Part shown: positions 33,649 through 45,707 of the stretch, piece by piece
Position numbering within the stretch: the stretch's first letter is position 1
How the letters are laid out: every line of letters starts with the position of its first letter
NCBI RefSeq assembly: GCF_001913705.1
Contig: NZ_MKQD01000015.1
Coordinates: forward strand, 1 to 64,000
DNA from: Thalassotalea sp. PP2-459
GTDB lineage: Bacteria; Pseudomonadota; Gammaproteobacteria; Enterobacterales; Alteromonadaceae
Reading direction: 5' to 3'
DNA length: 64,000 bases
Made by a program: the position numbers and the translations under genes
Notes under the pieces: generated by a model
What the model saw: the letters and a program-made list of their open reading frames with translations, nothing else
Told to the model about the DNA's origin: nothing
Databases searched by the model: none

Positions 33649-34596
33649 TTATGGCAAGATGACGTCTTGATCAGCACCTTCTTTTTCAATCACCTCAGGT
33701 ATTAAGTCTTCTTTTGAAATACCTAACGCTAACGCAATTGAACTTGCTACATAGATAGAAGAGTATGTACCAATGAATACACCGAATAACAATGCAGTAG
33801 CAAAACCATGGATTAATGCTCCACCTTGGAAAAACAAAGCTGCTAATACCAGTAACGTTGTAATCGAGGTAATAAAAGTACGACTTAACGTTTGTGTCAA
33901 TGAAAGGTTAATCACATCTTCTGGTCCACCATCACGCACTTTTCTGAAGTTTTCGCGAATTCTATCAGATACCACGATAGTATCATTCAACGAGTAACCA
34001 ATAACGGCTAATATTGCAGCAAGAATCGTTAAATCAAACTCTAACCCTAATATTGAAAACAAACCTAAGGTTAAAACCACATCGTGAAATAGCGCAAGTA
34101 CTGAACCTAATGCAAAGCGCCACTCAAAGCGAAATGCAACGTAAATCAGAATACAAATAAGCGCTGTTAACATCGCAAGGCCACCTTGCTCTGTCAATTC
34201 ATCACCTACACTTGAGCCAACAAATTCAATACGGCGCATTTCAAGTGTTTGGTTTGTTCCTTCTTTTAGCAATGCTAACACTTGGTTGCCTAACATCTCT
34301 GCTTTTACATCGTCTTGCACCGCTAAGCGAATAACAACATCGCGAGAACTGCCATAATGTTGAACAACAGCGCCCTCATAACCAGCACCTTCCATGATTT
34401 CACGGATTTGATTAAGGTCAGCTGCTTTTTCAAAGCCAACCTCAATTAACGTTCCGCCAGTAAAATCTAAACCAAAATTTAATTTATTAATCGCCAAGGA
34501 AGCGCACGCCGCGATCATAAGTAACGCACTAAATATTACAGCTACTTTGCGAAAACGCATAAACTCGATGGTTTCTTTCAATTTTAATAGTTGCAT
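33649..34596 (-). CDS. secF: Protein translocase subunit SecF
   Basis: This 315-aa inner-membrane protein has TM1 near the N-terminus, a periplasmic domain, then five helices typical of the RND-like SecF. The signatures are NFGLDFTGGTLIEVGF (about 33-48) and GYSLNDTIVVSDRIRENFR (about 205-223), with the conserved Asp-Arg of the D6 region. With SecD it uses the proton gradient to pull secreted proteins out of the SecYEG channel. It is 9 bp after secD and last in the operon queA-tgt-yajC-secD-secF. Confidence 0.97.
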   Translation of the reverse strand: MQLLKLKETIEFMRFRKVAVIFSALLMIAACASLAINKLNFGLDFTGGTLIEVGFEKAADLNQIREIMEGAGYEGAVVQHYGSSRDVVIRLAVQDDVKAEMLGNQVLALLKEGTNQTLEMRRIEFVGSSVGDELTEQGGLAMLTALICILIYVAFRFEWRFALGSVLALFHDVVLTLGLFSILGLEFDLTILAAILAVIGYSLNDTIVVSDRIRENFRKVRDGGPEDVINLSLTQTLSRTFITSITTLLVLAALFFQGGALIHGFATALLFGVFIGTYSSIYVASSIALALGISKEDLIPEVIEKEGADQDVILP

Positions 34597-34605
34597 GTAT
34601 AACTC

Positions 34606-36453
34606 CTAGATTGAAAGCTTATCGAGACGTTTACCGCCCCAAACGCTATTAACTATTGTGCGTGTACCAATAATTGCAGTAAACATTGAAGTAATGATAC
34701 CTATTGATAATGTAACTGCGAAACCTTTGATCGGCCCAGTACCTACTGCAAACAAAATAATTGCCGCAATTAGCGTAGTAATGTTCGCATCTAAAATCGT
34801 TGAAAATGCGGCATCGTACCCTTGATGTATTGATTGCTGAACAGACTTACCGCTACGCAACTCTTCCCGTATTCGCTCAAAGATAAGTACATTGGCATCT
34901 ACTGCCATACCCACAGTTAATACGATACCGGCCATGCCAGGAAGCGTTAACGTAGCGCCAGGTATCATTGACATTACGCCAACAATTAACACCAAGTTTG
35001 CCGTTAATGCCAAGTTGGCAACAATACCGAATGCGCGGTAATAAATCAGCATAAAAAGAACCACTAATGCGAAGCCGCCTACAATAGCTTGTAAGCCTAG
35101 TTTCACGTTTTCAGCGCCTAATGATGGCCCAACAGTACGTTCTTCAACGATTTGAATGGGCGCGATTAAGGCACCTGCTCGTAGTAATAGCGCTAAGTTA
35201 TGCGCTTCAGCCTGACTGTCAATACCTGTGATACGGAAGCTTTTACCCAAACGCCCTTGAATAGTCGCGATTTGAATAATCTCTTCGTTCTTTTCGAAGA
35301 TAGTATTACCTTCTTTGTCTGTACGCTCGGTAGGTTTGTATTCAATGAATACCGTCACCATCGGCTTACCAACGTTTTCTTTTGTCGCATTTGACCACTT
35401 ACTCGCACCAGGCGAATCTAGTGTTATGTTTACTTGTGGACGCGAATACTCATCAAAACTCGAACCGGCATCAACAATATGATCACCCGTTAGCATGACA
35501 CGTTTTTTAACTAAAGAAGGTCTGCCGTTGCGATCTTGTAGTAATTGAGAATTTGCTGGTACTCGGCCATTTAACGCACTGTTAATGTCTCCTTCAGAGT
35601 CTAACATGCGAAATTCAATGGTCGCCGTAGCATTTAAGATTTCTTTAGCTTTTGCTGTATCTTGTACACCGGGCAATTCAATTATGATGTTTTTCTGCCC
35701 TTGACGCTGCACTAAAGGTTCAGCAACACCTAATTCGTTAACGCGGTTACGAATAATAGTGATGTTTTGTTGGAGTGCATATTCACGAATTTCTTTTAAC
35801 TTTTGTTCAGACATGGTGACTGATAAGGTTAAATCATCACTGTTATCTGAAAATAATAAATCACGATAACGTTTTTTCAATAATGATTCGGCAGTATCAA
35901 TATCATCTACGTTACGGAAGGTAATAATCACGCCATTATCTTGTTCTTTCACACTACGATAACGAATGTTTTCTTTGCGTAGATCAGTACGAAAATCTCC
36001 CACCATGCCTTCTTTTGCTTTAAGTTCAGCTTCATTCATGTTGACTTCCATGGTGAAACTAACGCCACCACGTAAATCTAAACCAAACTTCATTGGCACA
36101 CCGCCAATACTTGCGAGCCAGTCAGGTGTCGCTGGAGTAAGGTTTAATGCTACAGAGTAATCGTCACCTAATGCTGAGTCTAATTCATCACGGGCTTTAA
36201 GTTGTTGCTCTGTATCGCTAAATTTTACTAATACTTGACCATCTTCAAGAGACATACTTGAATAGTTTATTTGCTGTTCCGTTAATGTAGCTTTAACAGA
36301 GTCTAGTGTTGACGCTGTTGTTTCTACACCACGTAATCCAGAAATTTGTACTGCCGGATCTTCACCGTATAAATTGGGCATCGCATATAATGCACCAATA
36401 CATACAACAAAAAGCACCAGTAGTTTTTTCCACAATGGTGAATGGTTTAACAC
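34606..36453 (-). CDS. secD: Protein translocase subunit SecD
   Basis: This 615-aa protein has the same length as E. coli SecD. It has an N-terminal membrane helix, the family motif [16 protein letters not shown] (about 123-138), a large periplasmic P1 region, and six-helix membrane part with [19 protein letters not shown] (about 512-530), the conserved D5 region. It works with SecF and YajC in late steps of protein export. Confidence 0.97.
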   Translation of the reverse strand: MLNHSPLWKKLLVLFVVCIGALYAMPNLYGEDPAVQISGLRGVETTASTLDSVKATLTEQQINYSSMSLEDGQVLVKFSDTEQQLKARDELDSALGDDYSVALNLTPATPDWLASIGGVPMKFGLDLRGGVSFTMEVNMNEAELKAKEGMVGDFRTDLRKENIRYRSVKEQDNGVIITFRNVDDIDTAESLLKKRYRDLLFSDNSDDLTLSVTMSEQKLKEIREYALQQNITIIRNRVNELGVAEPLVQRQGQKNIIIELPGVQDTAKAKEILNATATIEFRMLDSEGDINSALNGRVPANSQLLQDRNGRPSLVKKRVMLTGDHIVDAGSSFDEYSRPQVNITLDSPGASKWSNATKENVGKPMVTVFIEYKPTERTDKEGNTIFEKNEEIIQIATIQGRLGKSFRITGIDSQAEAHNLALLLRAGALIAPIQIVEERTVGPSLGAENVKLGLQAIVGGFALVVLFMLIYYRAFGIVANLALTANLVLIVGVMSMIPGATLTLPGMAGIVLTVGMAVDANVLIFERIREELRSGKSVQQSIHQGYDAAFSTILDANITTLIAAIILFAVGTGPIKGFAVTLSIGIITSMFTAIIGTRTIVNSVWGGKRLDKLSI

Positions 36454-36503
36454 AATATCATCCTAATGTTCTTAAGTTAGTAGACAAACCGTCTTGAAAA
36501 GCC

Positions 36504-36839
36504 TTAAAGGCTTTTCATTGTGCCTTTTGGTAATACTGCAGAAATCGCTGATTTTTGTACAGTTACTTCAGTATTATCAGCGATAGTAATCGCGATAAAG
36601 TCTTTTTCATCAGACACTTTAATGATTTTACCTACTAAGCCGCCTTGCGTTAGCACTTCATCACCTTTAGATAAAGCAGACATTAAACTTTTATGCTCTT
36701 TTACACGTTTTGCTTGCGGGCGGTAGATCATGAAATAAAACACTAACCCGAATACAAGCAACATAATAATCATTTCCATGCCACCGCCTGGCTGTGCTGA
36801 ACCTGTTGCTGCGTGTGCAGTACCGATAAATAAACTCAT
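36504..36839 (-). CDS. yajC: Sec translocon accessory protein YajC
   Basis: This 111-aa protein has one membrane helix (about 21-42; MEMIIMLLVFGLVFYFMIYR) followed by the signature RPQAKRVKEHKSLMSALSKG and GDEVLTQGGLVGKI. YajC associates with SecDF. It lies between tgt and secD as in most Gammaproteobacteria. Confidence 0.96.
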   Translation of the reverse strand: MSLFIGTAHAATGSAQPGGGMEMIIMLLVFGLVFYFMIYRPQAKRVKEHKSLMSALSKGDEVLTQGGLVGKIIKVSDEKDFIAITIADNTEVTVQKSAISAVLPKGTMKSL

Positions 36840-36872
36840 AATATCCTCTTACTTCTAATTGTTATTAATAAA

Positions 36873-38045
<1,173 letters not shown>

Positions 38046-38079
38046 CTACTAGCGAAACAGGCCAGCGGCGTAATTAACA

Positions 38080-39126
38080 TTATGATTGACGACGAGTTAA
38101 AAACATCGCGTCACCATAACTAAAAAAGCGATATCGTTCAGATATCGCATGATTATATGCTGCCATAATATTATCATAGCCAGCAAACGCACTGACTAAC
38201 ATCAGTAACGTTGATTCTGATAAATGAAAATTGGTTATTAAGGCATCAATGATTTCAAATTCATAACCAGGCGTAATAAAAATGTCGGTATCGCCATAAA
38301 AAGGTGTTAACGTTTGCCCTTTTTCTTTTGCTGCTTTTGCCGCACTTTCTAGCGAACGTACCGAGGTAGTTCCAACAGCGATAACCCTGCCACCGTTTGC
38401 TTTTGTTTGCTGGATAAGTTCAACAACGTCTTGCGGCACTTCAGCATATTCAGCATGCATTATATGGTCTTCAATTTGCTCTACGCGTACAGGTTGAAAT
38501 GTGCCAGCACCAACATGCAAAGTAACGAAGGCAGTGTTAACGCCTTTTTCTTTAATACGTTTTAATAACGTATCATCAAAATGTAAGCCCGCAGTTGGCG
38601 CAGCAACCGCACCTGGTTTTTCATTGTAAACTGTTTGATAACGCTCTTTATCGCTTTCTTCGTCAGGGCGATCAATATAAGGCGGTAAAGGCATGTGGCC
38701 AATATCTTCTAATACCGTTAATACGTTGTCTTGGTGTGAAATTTCAATTTCAAACAGTGCGTCATGCCGTGCCACCATGATAGCTGACACTTTATTTTCT
38801 AATACCAGTTCTGTACCAGGCTTAGGAGATTTACTCGCACGTACATGCGCTAGAAAGCGTTTATCATCAAGAATACGTTCGACCAGTACTTCTAATTTCC
38901 CACCGGTTTTTTTCTGGCCAAACATTCGTGCTGGAATAACACGAGTATTATTAAAAACTAATAAATCGCCAGTGTTCAACTGCTCAATGACATTAACAAA
39001 ATGGGCATCTTGCAACGCCCCGCTACAACCGTCCAGCACCATTAACCTGCTAGCCGTACGATCAGCTTTAGGATAGCGAGCAATAAGCTCTTCAGGTAAA
39101 TCAAAGGAAAAATCTGCGACACGCAT
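38080..39126 (-). CDS. queA: S-adenosylmethionine:tRNA ribosyltransferase-isomerase QueA
   Basis: This 348-aa enzyme converts preQ1-tRNA to epoxyqueuosine-tRNA, using the ribosyl part of AdoMet. Signatures: [20 protein letters not shown] at the N-terminus, [42 protein letters not shown] and [20 protein letters not shown]. It is the first gene of the queA-tgt-yajC-secDF operon; the promoter should lie in the gap shared with aceK on the opposite strand. Confidence 0.97.
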   Translation of the reverse strand: MRVADFSFDLPEELIARYPKADRTASRLMVLDGCSGALQDAHFVNVIEQLNTGDLLVFNNTRVIPARMFGQKKTGGKLEVLVERILDDKRFLAHVRASKSPKPGTELVLENKVSAIMVARHDALFEIEISHQDNVLTVLEDIGHMPLPPYIDRPDEESDKERYQTVYNEKPGAVAAPTAGLHFDDTLLKRIKEKGVNTAFVTLHVGAGTFQPVRVEQIEDHIMHAEYAEVPQDVVELIQQTKANGGRVIAVGTTSVRSLESAAKAAKEKGQTLTPFYGDTDIFITPGYEFEIIDALITNFHLSESTLLMLVSAFAGYDNIMAAYNHAISERYRFFSYGDAMFLTRRQS

Positions 39127-39326
39127 AGAATTAATAAGACTTCTTTATGACAAAATAAACCGCGTAATTTTAGAGCCCTAGCCTTGTAAATTCAAGTAAA
39201 ACTAAGTGATAACGCCACATTATCACTATTGTTTATAATGACTATTTAGCAGAATGAATCAGTAAAATGCTGTTAATTATCGTATTCTGTTAAGTATCCA
39301 CTTTGCTCATTCGACACTTATTGACT

Positions 39327-41036
39327 ATGTTTGATCCGCACACTAAAGCCATTGCTAGAACAATATTGAATGGTTTTGAACGCCATATTTATTTATTTAG
39401 TCAAATAACGAAGTCTGCACAAACGCGATTTGAGCAGGGTCAATGGTTAGCGATTCAAGCCGCGTCAAGAGATCGCAACGACTACTTCGATCTACGGGTT
39501 CAAGAAACTTTAGCAGCACTACGTGATGATTTTCGTATTGAAACACTCGATGATACGCTTTGGCGCCAAGTAAAGCAGTTTTACATTGCATTATTACAAA
39601 CACATCCACAAGCAGAATTAGCAGAGAGCTTTTATAACTCCGTTTTTTGTCACCTATTTGATCGCCGATATTACTTTAATGACTTTATTTTTGTTGAATC
39701 TTGTTTAGCGATAGATCGAAGCAATGAAACCATATACACCCGATATTCCATTAGTGAAAAAGGCTTATGCCACACCATTACGCATATTATAGAACAAGCC
39801 GGGTTTAAACGATCTTTTGCGCACATTAAAAAAGATGTAAAAGCGCTGATCAAGCTGTTTATTAAACACCCTGTTTTATCAACATTTGCATTATCTACGA
39901 TTGAAATAGACATACTAAATTTTGTCTTTTACCGCAACAAAGGTGCATACATTATTGGCAGAGTGCTCACACCCGAAGGTAACACCCCTTTCATTGTACC
40001 GATTGTGAATAACCTAAACACAGGCTTAAAAATTGATGCGTTATTGACAGACGAAGAAAATATGGCGGTTGTTTTTGGTTTTGCACGTTCCTATTTCTTT
40101 GTTGATTGTTTGCATCCAACGGCATTGGTTAATTTTTTACAAACTTTGATCCCACATAAAACCAGGGCTGATCTATATTCAGCCATCGGCTTTCATAAAC
40201 AAGGAAAAACACAGTTTTATCGAGACTTCTTAACGCACCTTAACGAAAGTGACGACCAGTTTAAACTCGCAGATGGTATTAAAGGCATGGTGATGTCTGT
40301 TTTTACACTGCCTTCTTACCCTTATGTTTTCAAAATCATAAAAGATCATTTTTCACCGAGTAAGAGTGTGACGAAAAAAGAAGTCAAAGAAAAATATCGC
40401 CTAGTCAAACTGCATGATCGTGTCGGTCGCATGGCCGATACCATGGAATATTCACAAGTTGCCTTTCCAAAGCATCGTTTTTCACAGGCACTTATTGATG
40501 AATTACTTAATGTTGCGCCTAGTATAATCACTATAGATGAACAACTTATTATTATAAAACATGTTTATATCGAACGGCGTATGACCCCGCTGAACCTGTA
40601 TTTAGCAAAAGCTAATGATGAACAAATAGCACAGGCAATGTTTGGTTATGGAGAAGCAATAAAGCAGTTAATTGCCGCGAATATATTCCCTGGAGATATG
40701 TTGTTAAAAAATTTCGGTGTTACACGACATGGTCGCGTTATCTTTTACGACTACGATGAAATAACCTATATGAATGAAGTCAATTTTCGACAGAAACCCA
40801 TGCCAGTAACCGAAGCACAAATTTATGCCTCCGAACCTTGGTATACAGTAGAAAAAGGCGATGTTTTTCCAGAGGAGATTGCTACCTTTGCCTTAGCGAA
40901 TCCAAAATATCGGAACGCTTTTTTAATTCATCACGCCGACTTATTAACTGCAACCTATTGGCAACACCAACAACAAGAGGTCGCACGAGGCGAGGTTGCT
41001 GATGTATTTCCCTACCCAGAACAGTTAAAAATATAA
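39327..41036 (+). CDS. aceK: Isocitrate dehydrogenase kinase/phosphatase
   Basis: This 569-aa bifunctional enzyme switches isocitrate dehydrogenase off and on by phosphorylation, steering carbon into the glyoxylate shunt. Recognisable blocks are YFNDFIFVESC, the kinase ATP region KGMVMSVFTLPSYPYVFKIIKDHFSP, the IERRMTPLNLYL strand and VIFYDYDEITYM. The ATG at 39327 is used; a longer frame begins with TTG at 39303. Unusually for enterics, aceB and aceA are not next to it; a tRNA gene follows. Confidence 0.95.
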   Translation: MFDPHTKAIARTILNGFERHIYLFSQITKSAQTRFEQGQWLAIQAASRDRNDYFDLRVQETLAALRDDFRIETLDDTLWRQVKQFYIALLQTHPQAELAESFYNSVFCHLFDRRYYFNDFIFVESCLAIDRSNETIYTRYSISEKGLCHTITHIIEQAGFKRSFAHIKKDVKALIKLFIKHPVLSTFALSTIEIDILNFVFYRNKGAYIIGRVLTPEGNTPFIVPIVNNLNTGLKIDALLTDEENMAVVFGFARSYFFVDCLHPTALVNFLQTLIPHKTRADLYSAIGFHKQGKTQFYRDFLTHLNESDDQFKLADGIKGMVMSVFTLPSYPYVFKIIKDHFSPSKSVTKKEVKEKYRLVKLHDRVGRMADTMEYSQVAFPKHRFSQALIDELLNVAPSIITIDEQLIIIKHVYIERRMTPLNLYLAKANDEQIAQAMFGYGEAIKQLIAANIFPGDMLLKNFGVTRHGRVIFYDYDEITYMNEVNFRQKPMPVTEAQIYASEPWYTVEKGDVFPEEIATFALANPKYRNAFLIHHADLLTATYWQHQQQEVARGEVADVFPYPEQLKI

Positions 41037-41137
41037 CCAAATACCCCCTGTGTTGAGTAATTAATGAGCGAACAATACAAAAGTATAAATTTCCGCTTTA
41101 CCTTTGCTCATCCATGAGTATAATTCTCGTCCGTTGC

Positions 41138-41214
41138 AGGGGTATAGTTCCAATTGGTAGAACAGCGGTCTCCAAAACCGACGGTTGGGAGTTCGAATCT
41201 CTCTACCCCTGCCA
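41138..41214 (+). tRNA. trnW: tRNA-Trp (anticodon CCA)
   Basis: The 77-nt cloverleaf begins AGGGGTA and ends TACCCCTGCCA, with the CCA encoded. The anticodon CCA is at 41172-41174 in a TCTCCAAA loop, and the T-arm contains GTTCGAATC. It lies alone downstream of aceK. A 69-codon frame runs across it but is not a gene. Confidence 0.97.
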
Positions 41215-41392
41215 TTCTTTTTACGTAATGAGTTACACGACTCTTACTCTCTCCATTTCACTCAAACACAATATCTATACACCAGTCTGGTTTATCATCG
41301 CGACTTCATTGCTTAATAGCTGAAAGCAAGATAACCTTTGTTGTTTGTTTTTCATGCAAACCTTAAGTGATGGCTAACGTTAACTTACAATT

Positions 41393-44300
41393 ATGAAACG
41401 AATCTTGCTTATGAAACGTTTTAACTTCAATCTTGTGATGATCGCCCTCTTGTTGTTTATGTTCAAGACTGGGGCGTTTCAAATTGATAATGATCAGTCT
41501 GACGAGCAACTTTACCAGACACTAATCGCAATTTCTGATGATAGTAAAATAAACAATCAACAAAAATTAAAGCAACTGCAGCAGTTTATCACGCGTGTAA
41601 GTATAAAAATGCACCCAAAAATATCTGCGCTGGCTCGAACAAAAGCAATGGCGATTGCGGCTATGGAAAATCAAACAGAAACATTAGTCGACTATCAACA
41701 AGAATTAAAAAACATTCCACTTGCAAACGATGAACAACAAATAATAAACCTACTTAGCGAGACCGCAGAAACAAACTTATACCGAATACAAGATAAGCAT
41801 GTTTTGGTTATTGCAAAAGCTAAAGCGTTATTAGATCAGCTTTCGGTATTACCTATTTCTAAGCAAGATAACTACCTAGATTCAACATTAACGCTTTCAG
41901 TCAATGATCAAGCATTTCTTAATTATATAATTGCTAACAGTTATTTTGTCACCACCAATTACGAAGCTGCTCAACAGCACTTTCTCAGTGCGATGCAACT
42001 TTACCAATCAACCAAGAACCTTCAAGGGCAAGCGACGATTTACACCAACTTAGCCATGCTCAGTTGGGCACAACGTAACTATGAAAAAGCGCTAGCGCAA
42101 AATGAAAAGGCTTTCAATATCGCGCTTGTGCTTTCAAATGAGTTTATGTGGGTAAACACCATGCTAAATAAAGGTGTTTATTTCCAACATTTACGTCAAT
42201 TTGATAATGCGTTAGCAACCTTTCAAAAGTTACTTGAACACCCCAGGATTGACGAATATCCCGAACAAAAAATTAAAGCATTGATCGCTAAAGCTGATGC
42301 CCTTCAAAAGATAGGCCTATTTGAAAAAAGTGAAACCTTTATTCAACAAGCATTACTGATTGCTACGGCTAACCATGATAACGTTAACCTTTACACAGGA
42401 AAAATAGCGTTGGGTAACCTACTCACTCAGCAAAAAAAATATGATGAAGCCCTTAAATTATACATTTCAGCTGAGAAATATTTCAAAAATAATCAACAAC
42501 CTAGGCTACATTCTGCAGCATTGAAGTCTCTCAGTATCTTATTTGAGGTGAAAAAAGATTTTCAACAAGCGCTGTCGTATCATCAACAATACGCCACATT
42601 AAGCATTAATAGCCTTCGCAACGCACAGAAGGCGTCAATAATACGTTTAAATGAGCAATTTCAAGCCGACAATAAAGAAAAACAAATTCAATTATTGCAA
42701 CAAGAAACGGCTCTACACCAATCAAATACTCAACAAGCCGAAGACCAAAAACGCTTTTTATTAATTTTGGTCATATCTAGCGCCATCATTATCATTTTAT
42801 TAATCAGTCGACGTTACAGTAAAAAAGAAGCAGCAAAGCTACAACAAATGAATAGTGATATTGCAGCAAATGAAAAACAATTAATGTTGCTATCTTATGC
42901 TTTTAAAAGTACATCTGACGCAGTGTTTATTACCGATAATCAATTCAACATTGAAGCGGTCAATAATGCCTTTGTACAAATTACCCATAAAACAATGCAT
43001 CAAGTTATCGGGAAAAAAGTCAATTTCGCGACAATAAACGGTCAAGATAAAAACTTAGCTGACAATATCATGCTGCAAGCAAAAATAGCAGATACCTGGC
43101 AAGGTGAGTTATATGAGCAACGCTCAAATAATGAAATATATCCGATAGAATTAGAAGTTGAAGCCATTAAAAACGAACAACTTGAGGTTATTCATTATCT
43201 TGGCGTTTTTCGTGATATTACTGCGCGTAAAAAAGCACAAGAACAACTTACTAGGCTTGCCACTCACGATGATTTAACGGGTTTACCCAACAGAGCACTA
43301 TTTGAAAGTTTGATACAGCAATCATGTTTAAACGCAAAACATGTCAACAAGCTTCCGACATTACTACTCTTTGACATCAATGGCTTTAAAAAAATCAACG
43401 ACTCTTATGGTCATCAATTTGGTGATACGATTATATGTGAAATAGCCAAACGTTTAAAACGGGTACTGTTCACAAAAGATGTCATCGCCCGCATTAACGG
43501 AGCTGAGTTTGGTATTTTAGTCGAGTTAAACAACCCAAAACATAGCGCAGTGAGAGTATCAAAAAAAATATTTTCGATATTCGAACAACCTTTCATGCAC
43601 AATGAGGTGTCATTAACAATCAATGCAAGCATGGGCATAGCCCTATACCCTCAAGATAGTGACGATGCCCAAGAGTTATTACGAAAAGCTGCTGTTGCTA
43701 TGCTTGATGCGAAAAAAACTGAAGGTTTATATTATCGTTTTTATGAAAGTAAAATGAACACTTCAGTGATGAAGCAACTTGAGCGCGAGCAAAAATTACT
43801 CAATGCAATTAACAATCAATATTTTGACTTTTATTATCAGCCTGTCGTTGATTTAGAAACTGACTTGATCATAGGTGCTGAAGCTTTGATTCGTTGGGTT
43901 GAGCCAGACGGCACCATTATTTCACCTGCTGAATTTATACCGTTAGCAGAGCAATCAGAAGTTATCGCTCAAATTGATCGCATCGCGATAAAACAAGTCT
44001 TTGATCAAGTAGCTGCGTGGCAGTTAGCAAACGTTCAGTTCGGGTCAATTGCCATCAACTTATCAGCGCAAATATTTTCTTCTCCCGATGAATTATTAAC
44101 CATGTTACAGGCTAAAATAAGCCAAACTGGTGTTTCACCTGCTTGTATTAAATTCGAAATTACAGAAGGAATGCTGTTAACGGATGTGCAAACAGCCATT
44201 AAAACGATGCGAAAATTAAAAGCATTAGGCTTTAAACTATCATTAGACGACTTTGGTATCGGTTTTTCATCGCTAAATTATTTAAAAAAGTTTCCCGTTG

Positions 44301-44566
44301 ATTGCATTAAAGTAGATAAAAGCTTCATTTTTAATTTACATAAGAGCGATATAGATCACAGTATCGTCAAAGCAATTATCTCTCTCGCTGAAACACTTCA
44401 CTTACAAGTCATTGCAGAAGGTGTAGAACAGCAAACTCATGTTGACTTACTCAAAGACATGCAGTGTCACCAATATCAAGGATTCCATTTCAGTAAACCA
44501 CTACCTGTTGAATTATTTGAAATAAAGTTAAAAAATAATACATCCTCCGATCTTACAAAGAGATAA
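41393..44566 (+). CDS. TPR-PAS-GGDEF-EAL signalling protein
   Basis: This 1057-aa membrane protein has an N-terminal hydrophobic segment (about 13-30) and a periplasmic tetratricopeptide region (about 165-420). A membrane helix (about 455-470), a PAS domain (about 495-615), a GGDEF domain (about 620-790) and an EAL domain (about 805-1050) follow. The GGDEF active-site loop is degenerate (INGAEF, about residue 701), so synthase activity is unlikely. The EAL domain keeps EALIRW (about 829), KFEITEGML and DDFGIGFSSLNYL, so it should degrade c-di-GMP. The periplasmic TPRs probably sense a protein or peptide. Confidence 0.9.
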   Translation: MKRILLMKRFNFNLVMIALLLFMFKTGAFQIDNDQSDEQLYQTLIAISDDSKINNQQKLKQLQQFITRVSIKMHPKISALARTKAMAIAAMENQTETLVDYQQELKNIPLANDEQQIINLLSETAETNLYRIQDKHVLVIAKAKALLDQLSVLPISKQDNYLDSTLTLSVNDQAFLNYIIANSYFVTTNYEAAQQHFLSAMQLYQSTKNLQGQATIYTNLAMLSWAQRNYEKALAQNEKAFNIALVLSNEFMWVNTMLNKGVYFQHLRQFDNALATFQKLLEHPRIDEYPEQKIKALIAKADALQKIGLFEKSETFIQQALLIATANHDNVNLYTGKIALGNLLTQQKKYDEALKLYISAEKYFKNNQQPRLHSAALKSLSILFEVKKDFQQALSYHQQYATLSINSLRNAQKASIIRLNEQFQADNKEKQIQLLQQETALHQSNTQQAEDQKRFLLILVISSAIIIILLISRRYSKKEAAKLQQMNSDIAANEKQLMLLSYAFKSTSDAVFITDNQFNIEAVNNAFVQITHKTMHQVIGKKVNFATINGQDKNLADNIMLQAKIADTWQGELYEQRSNNEIYPIELEVEAIKNEQLEVIHYLGVFRDITARKKAQEQLTRLATHDDLTGLPNRALFESLIQQSCLNAKHVNKLPTLLLFDINGFKKINDSYGHQFGDTIICEIAKRLKRVLFTKDVIARINGAEFGILVELNNPKHSAVRVSKKIFSIFEQPFMHNEVSLTINASMGIALYPQDSDDAQELLRKAAVAMLDAKKTEGLYYRFYESKMNTSVMKQLEREQKLLNAINNQYFDFYYQPVVDLETDLIIGAEALIRWVEPDGTIISPAEFIPLAEQSEVIAQIDRIAIKQVFDQVAAWQLANVQFGSIAINLSAQIFSSPDELLTMLQAKISQTGVSPACIKFEITEGMLLTDVQTAIKTMRKLKALGFKLSLDDFGIGFSSLNYLKKFPVDCIKVDKSFIFNLHKSDIDHSIVKAIISLAETLHLQVIAEGVEQQTHVDLLKDMQCHQYQGFHFSKPLPVELFEIKLKNNTSSDLTKR

Positions 44567-44638
44567 TGTTGAAATCACCTTAACAATTATCAGCAAGCAA
44601 TTTATACTAGCCCCATTATTTTTCACGCTAAGTTAAGT

Positions 44639-45034
44639 ATGGCTATCAACGAAAAACAATTTGTTTATTTACAAGAGATGGGCATCGAGCTATGGCAAAG
44701 AAAGTCGTTTGCGACACAAAGTGCCAACGTGGAAAAGTCATCACAAACAGATATTTCAGCACCTTCTGTTGAAATTGATCAGTTATTAACTGAACGTTTT
44801 TTTCTAGACACCATTCTTGCAATGGCTTTAAAACCATCAAGCTTTACTCAAGTTTCTCCCAATAAACTACAATGCGATGATTTTATTTGGCAATTTGTCA
44901 ATGAAGCAACCATTGACTTTGAAAACAATGTATTAACAACGCCACCAATCACTGATATTTTTCAGCAACCAGCGTTAAAAAAACGTTTGTATCAACAACT
45001 TTTACCCGTGATTAACACTAATACTGTTGGCTAA
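44639..45034 (+). CDS. holD: DNA polymerase III psi subunit (HolD)
   Basis: This 131-aa small acidic protein starts with the psi-type segment YLQEMGIELWQRK (about 10-22), resembling the HolD N-terminus that binds chi. The rest is poorly conserved, as usual for this subunit. Its place directly upstream of rimI is the classic holD-rimI arrangement in Gammaproteobacteria, which supports the call. It links the clamp loader to SSB via chi. Confidence 0.75.
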   Translation: MAINEKQFVYLQEMGIELWQRKSFATQSANVEKSSQTDISAPSVEIDQLLTERFFLDTILAMALKPSSFTQVSPNKLQCDDFIWQFVNEATIDFENNVLTTPPITDIFQQPALKKRLYQQLLPVINTNTVG

Positions 45035-45089
45035 TGGCTACTAATTGCTAAAAAACATCTTATTTTACCTCTAAATACACTGCGAACCT

Positions 45090-45551
45090 ATGACAACAAA
45101 CACCACTGAACTGCAATTTACCTCAATTAATGAAGGGCACGTTCCTACTTTATTACCCATTGAAAATACTTGCCATAGCCATCCTTGGAGTGAGAAAGTT
45201 TTTCGCTCATGCATTGGTGGTCGATATTTTGGATTTCTAGCACAGCACCAAAAAGAAGTGGTTGGCTTTTATATCGCTGACCTTGTCGCCGATGAAGTCA
45301 CACTTATGGATATTTGTATTGACCCCAAGCATCAAGGTAAAGGTTACGGTAAAGCACTAATGTTGCATTTGAATCAACAGTCGACCAATAAAGGTGCCAC
45401 TACGCTTTTGCTCGAAGTTCGAGCAAAAAACATTTCAGCTTTAATGATGTATATTAATCAGGGGTTTATAGAAGTCGCTAGAAGAACAGGTTATTACCCA
45501 AGTAAAATCGGCTATGAAGACGCCATAGTAATGAAAAAAGAAATCTCATAA
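45090..45551 (+). CDS. rimI: Ribosomal protein S18 alanine N-acetyltransferase RimI
   Basis: This 153-aa GNAT acetyltransferase modifies the N-terminal alanine of S18. It has CHSHPWSEKVFRSC near the N-terminus, the acetyl-CoA loop DPKHQGKGYGKALMLHL (about 87-103), LLEVRAKNISALMMYINQGF and the C-terminal RTGYYP motif. It follows holD by 55 bp. Confidence 0.93.
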   Translation: MTTNTTELQFTSINEGHVPTLLPIENTCHSHPWSEKVFRSCIGGRYFGFLAQHQKEVVGFYIADLVADEVTLMDICIDPKHQGKGYGKALMLHLNQQSTNKGATTLLLEVRAKNISALMMYINQGFIEVARRTGYYPSKIGYEDAIVMKKEIS

Positions 45552-45707
45552 CATGTTGAACGAAAAGCACCTGATGCATTTTAGCTGATAGCAATTAAAT
45601 TGAAAAATCATAGAGTTTTTACTGCTCTTAACAGGCCTTTTAGGTATAATGCCGCGCGATAAATTTCTTATATTTCGAATCAACTACATCACTAACAGGT
45701 AATTTGC

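Noticed and set aside
41114-41323. 69-codon plus-strand frame
   Set aside because: It overlaps the tRNA-Trp gene.
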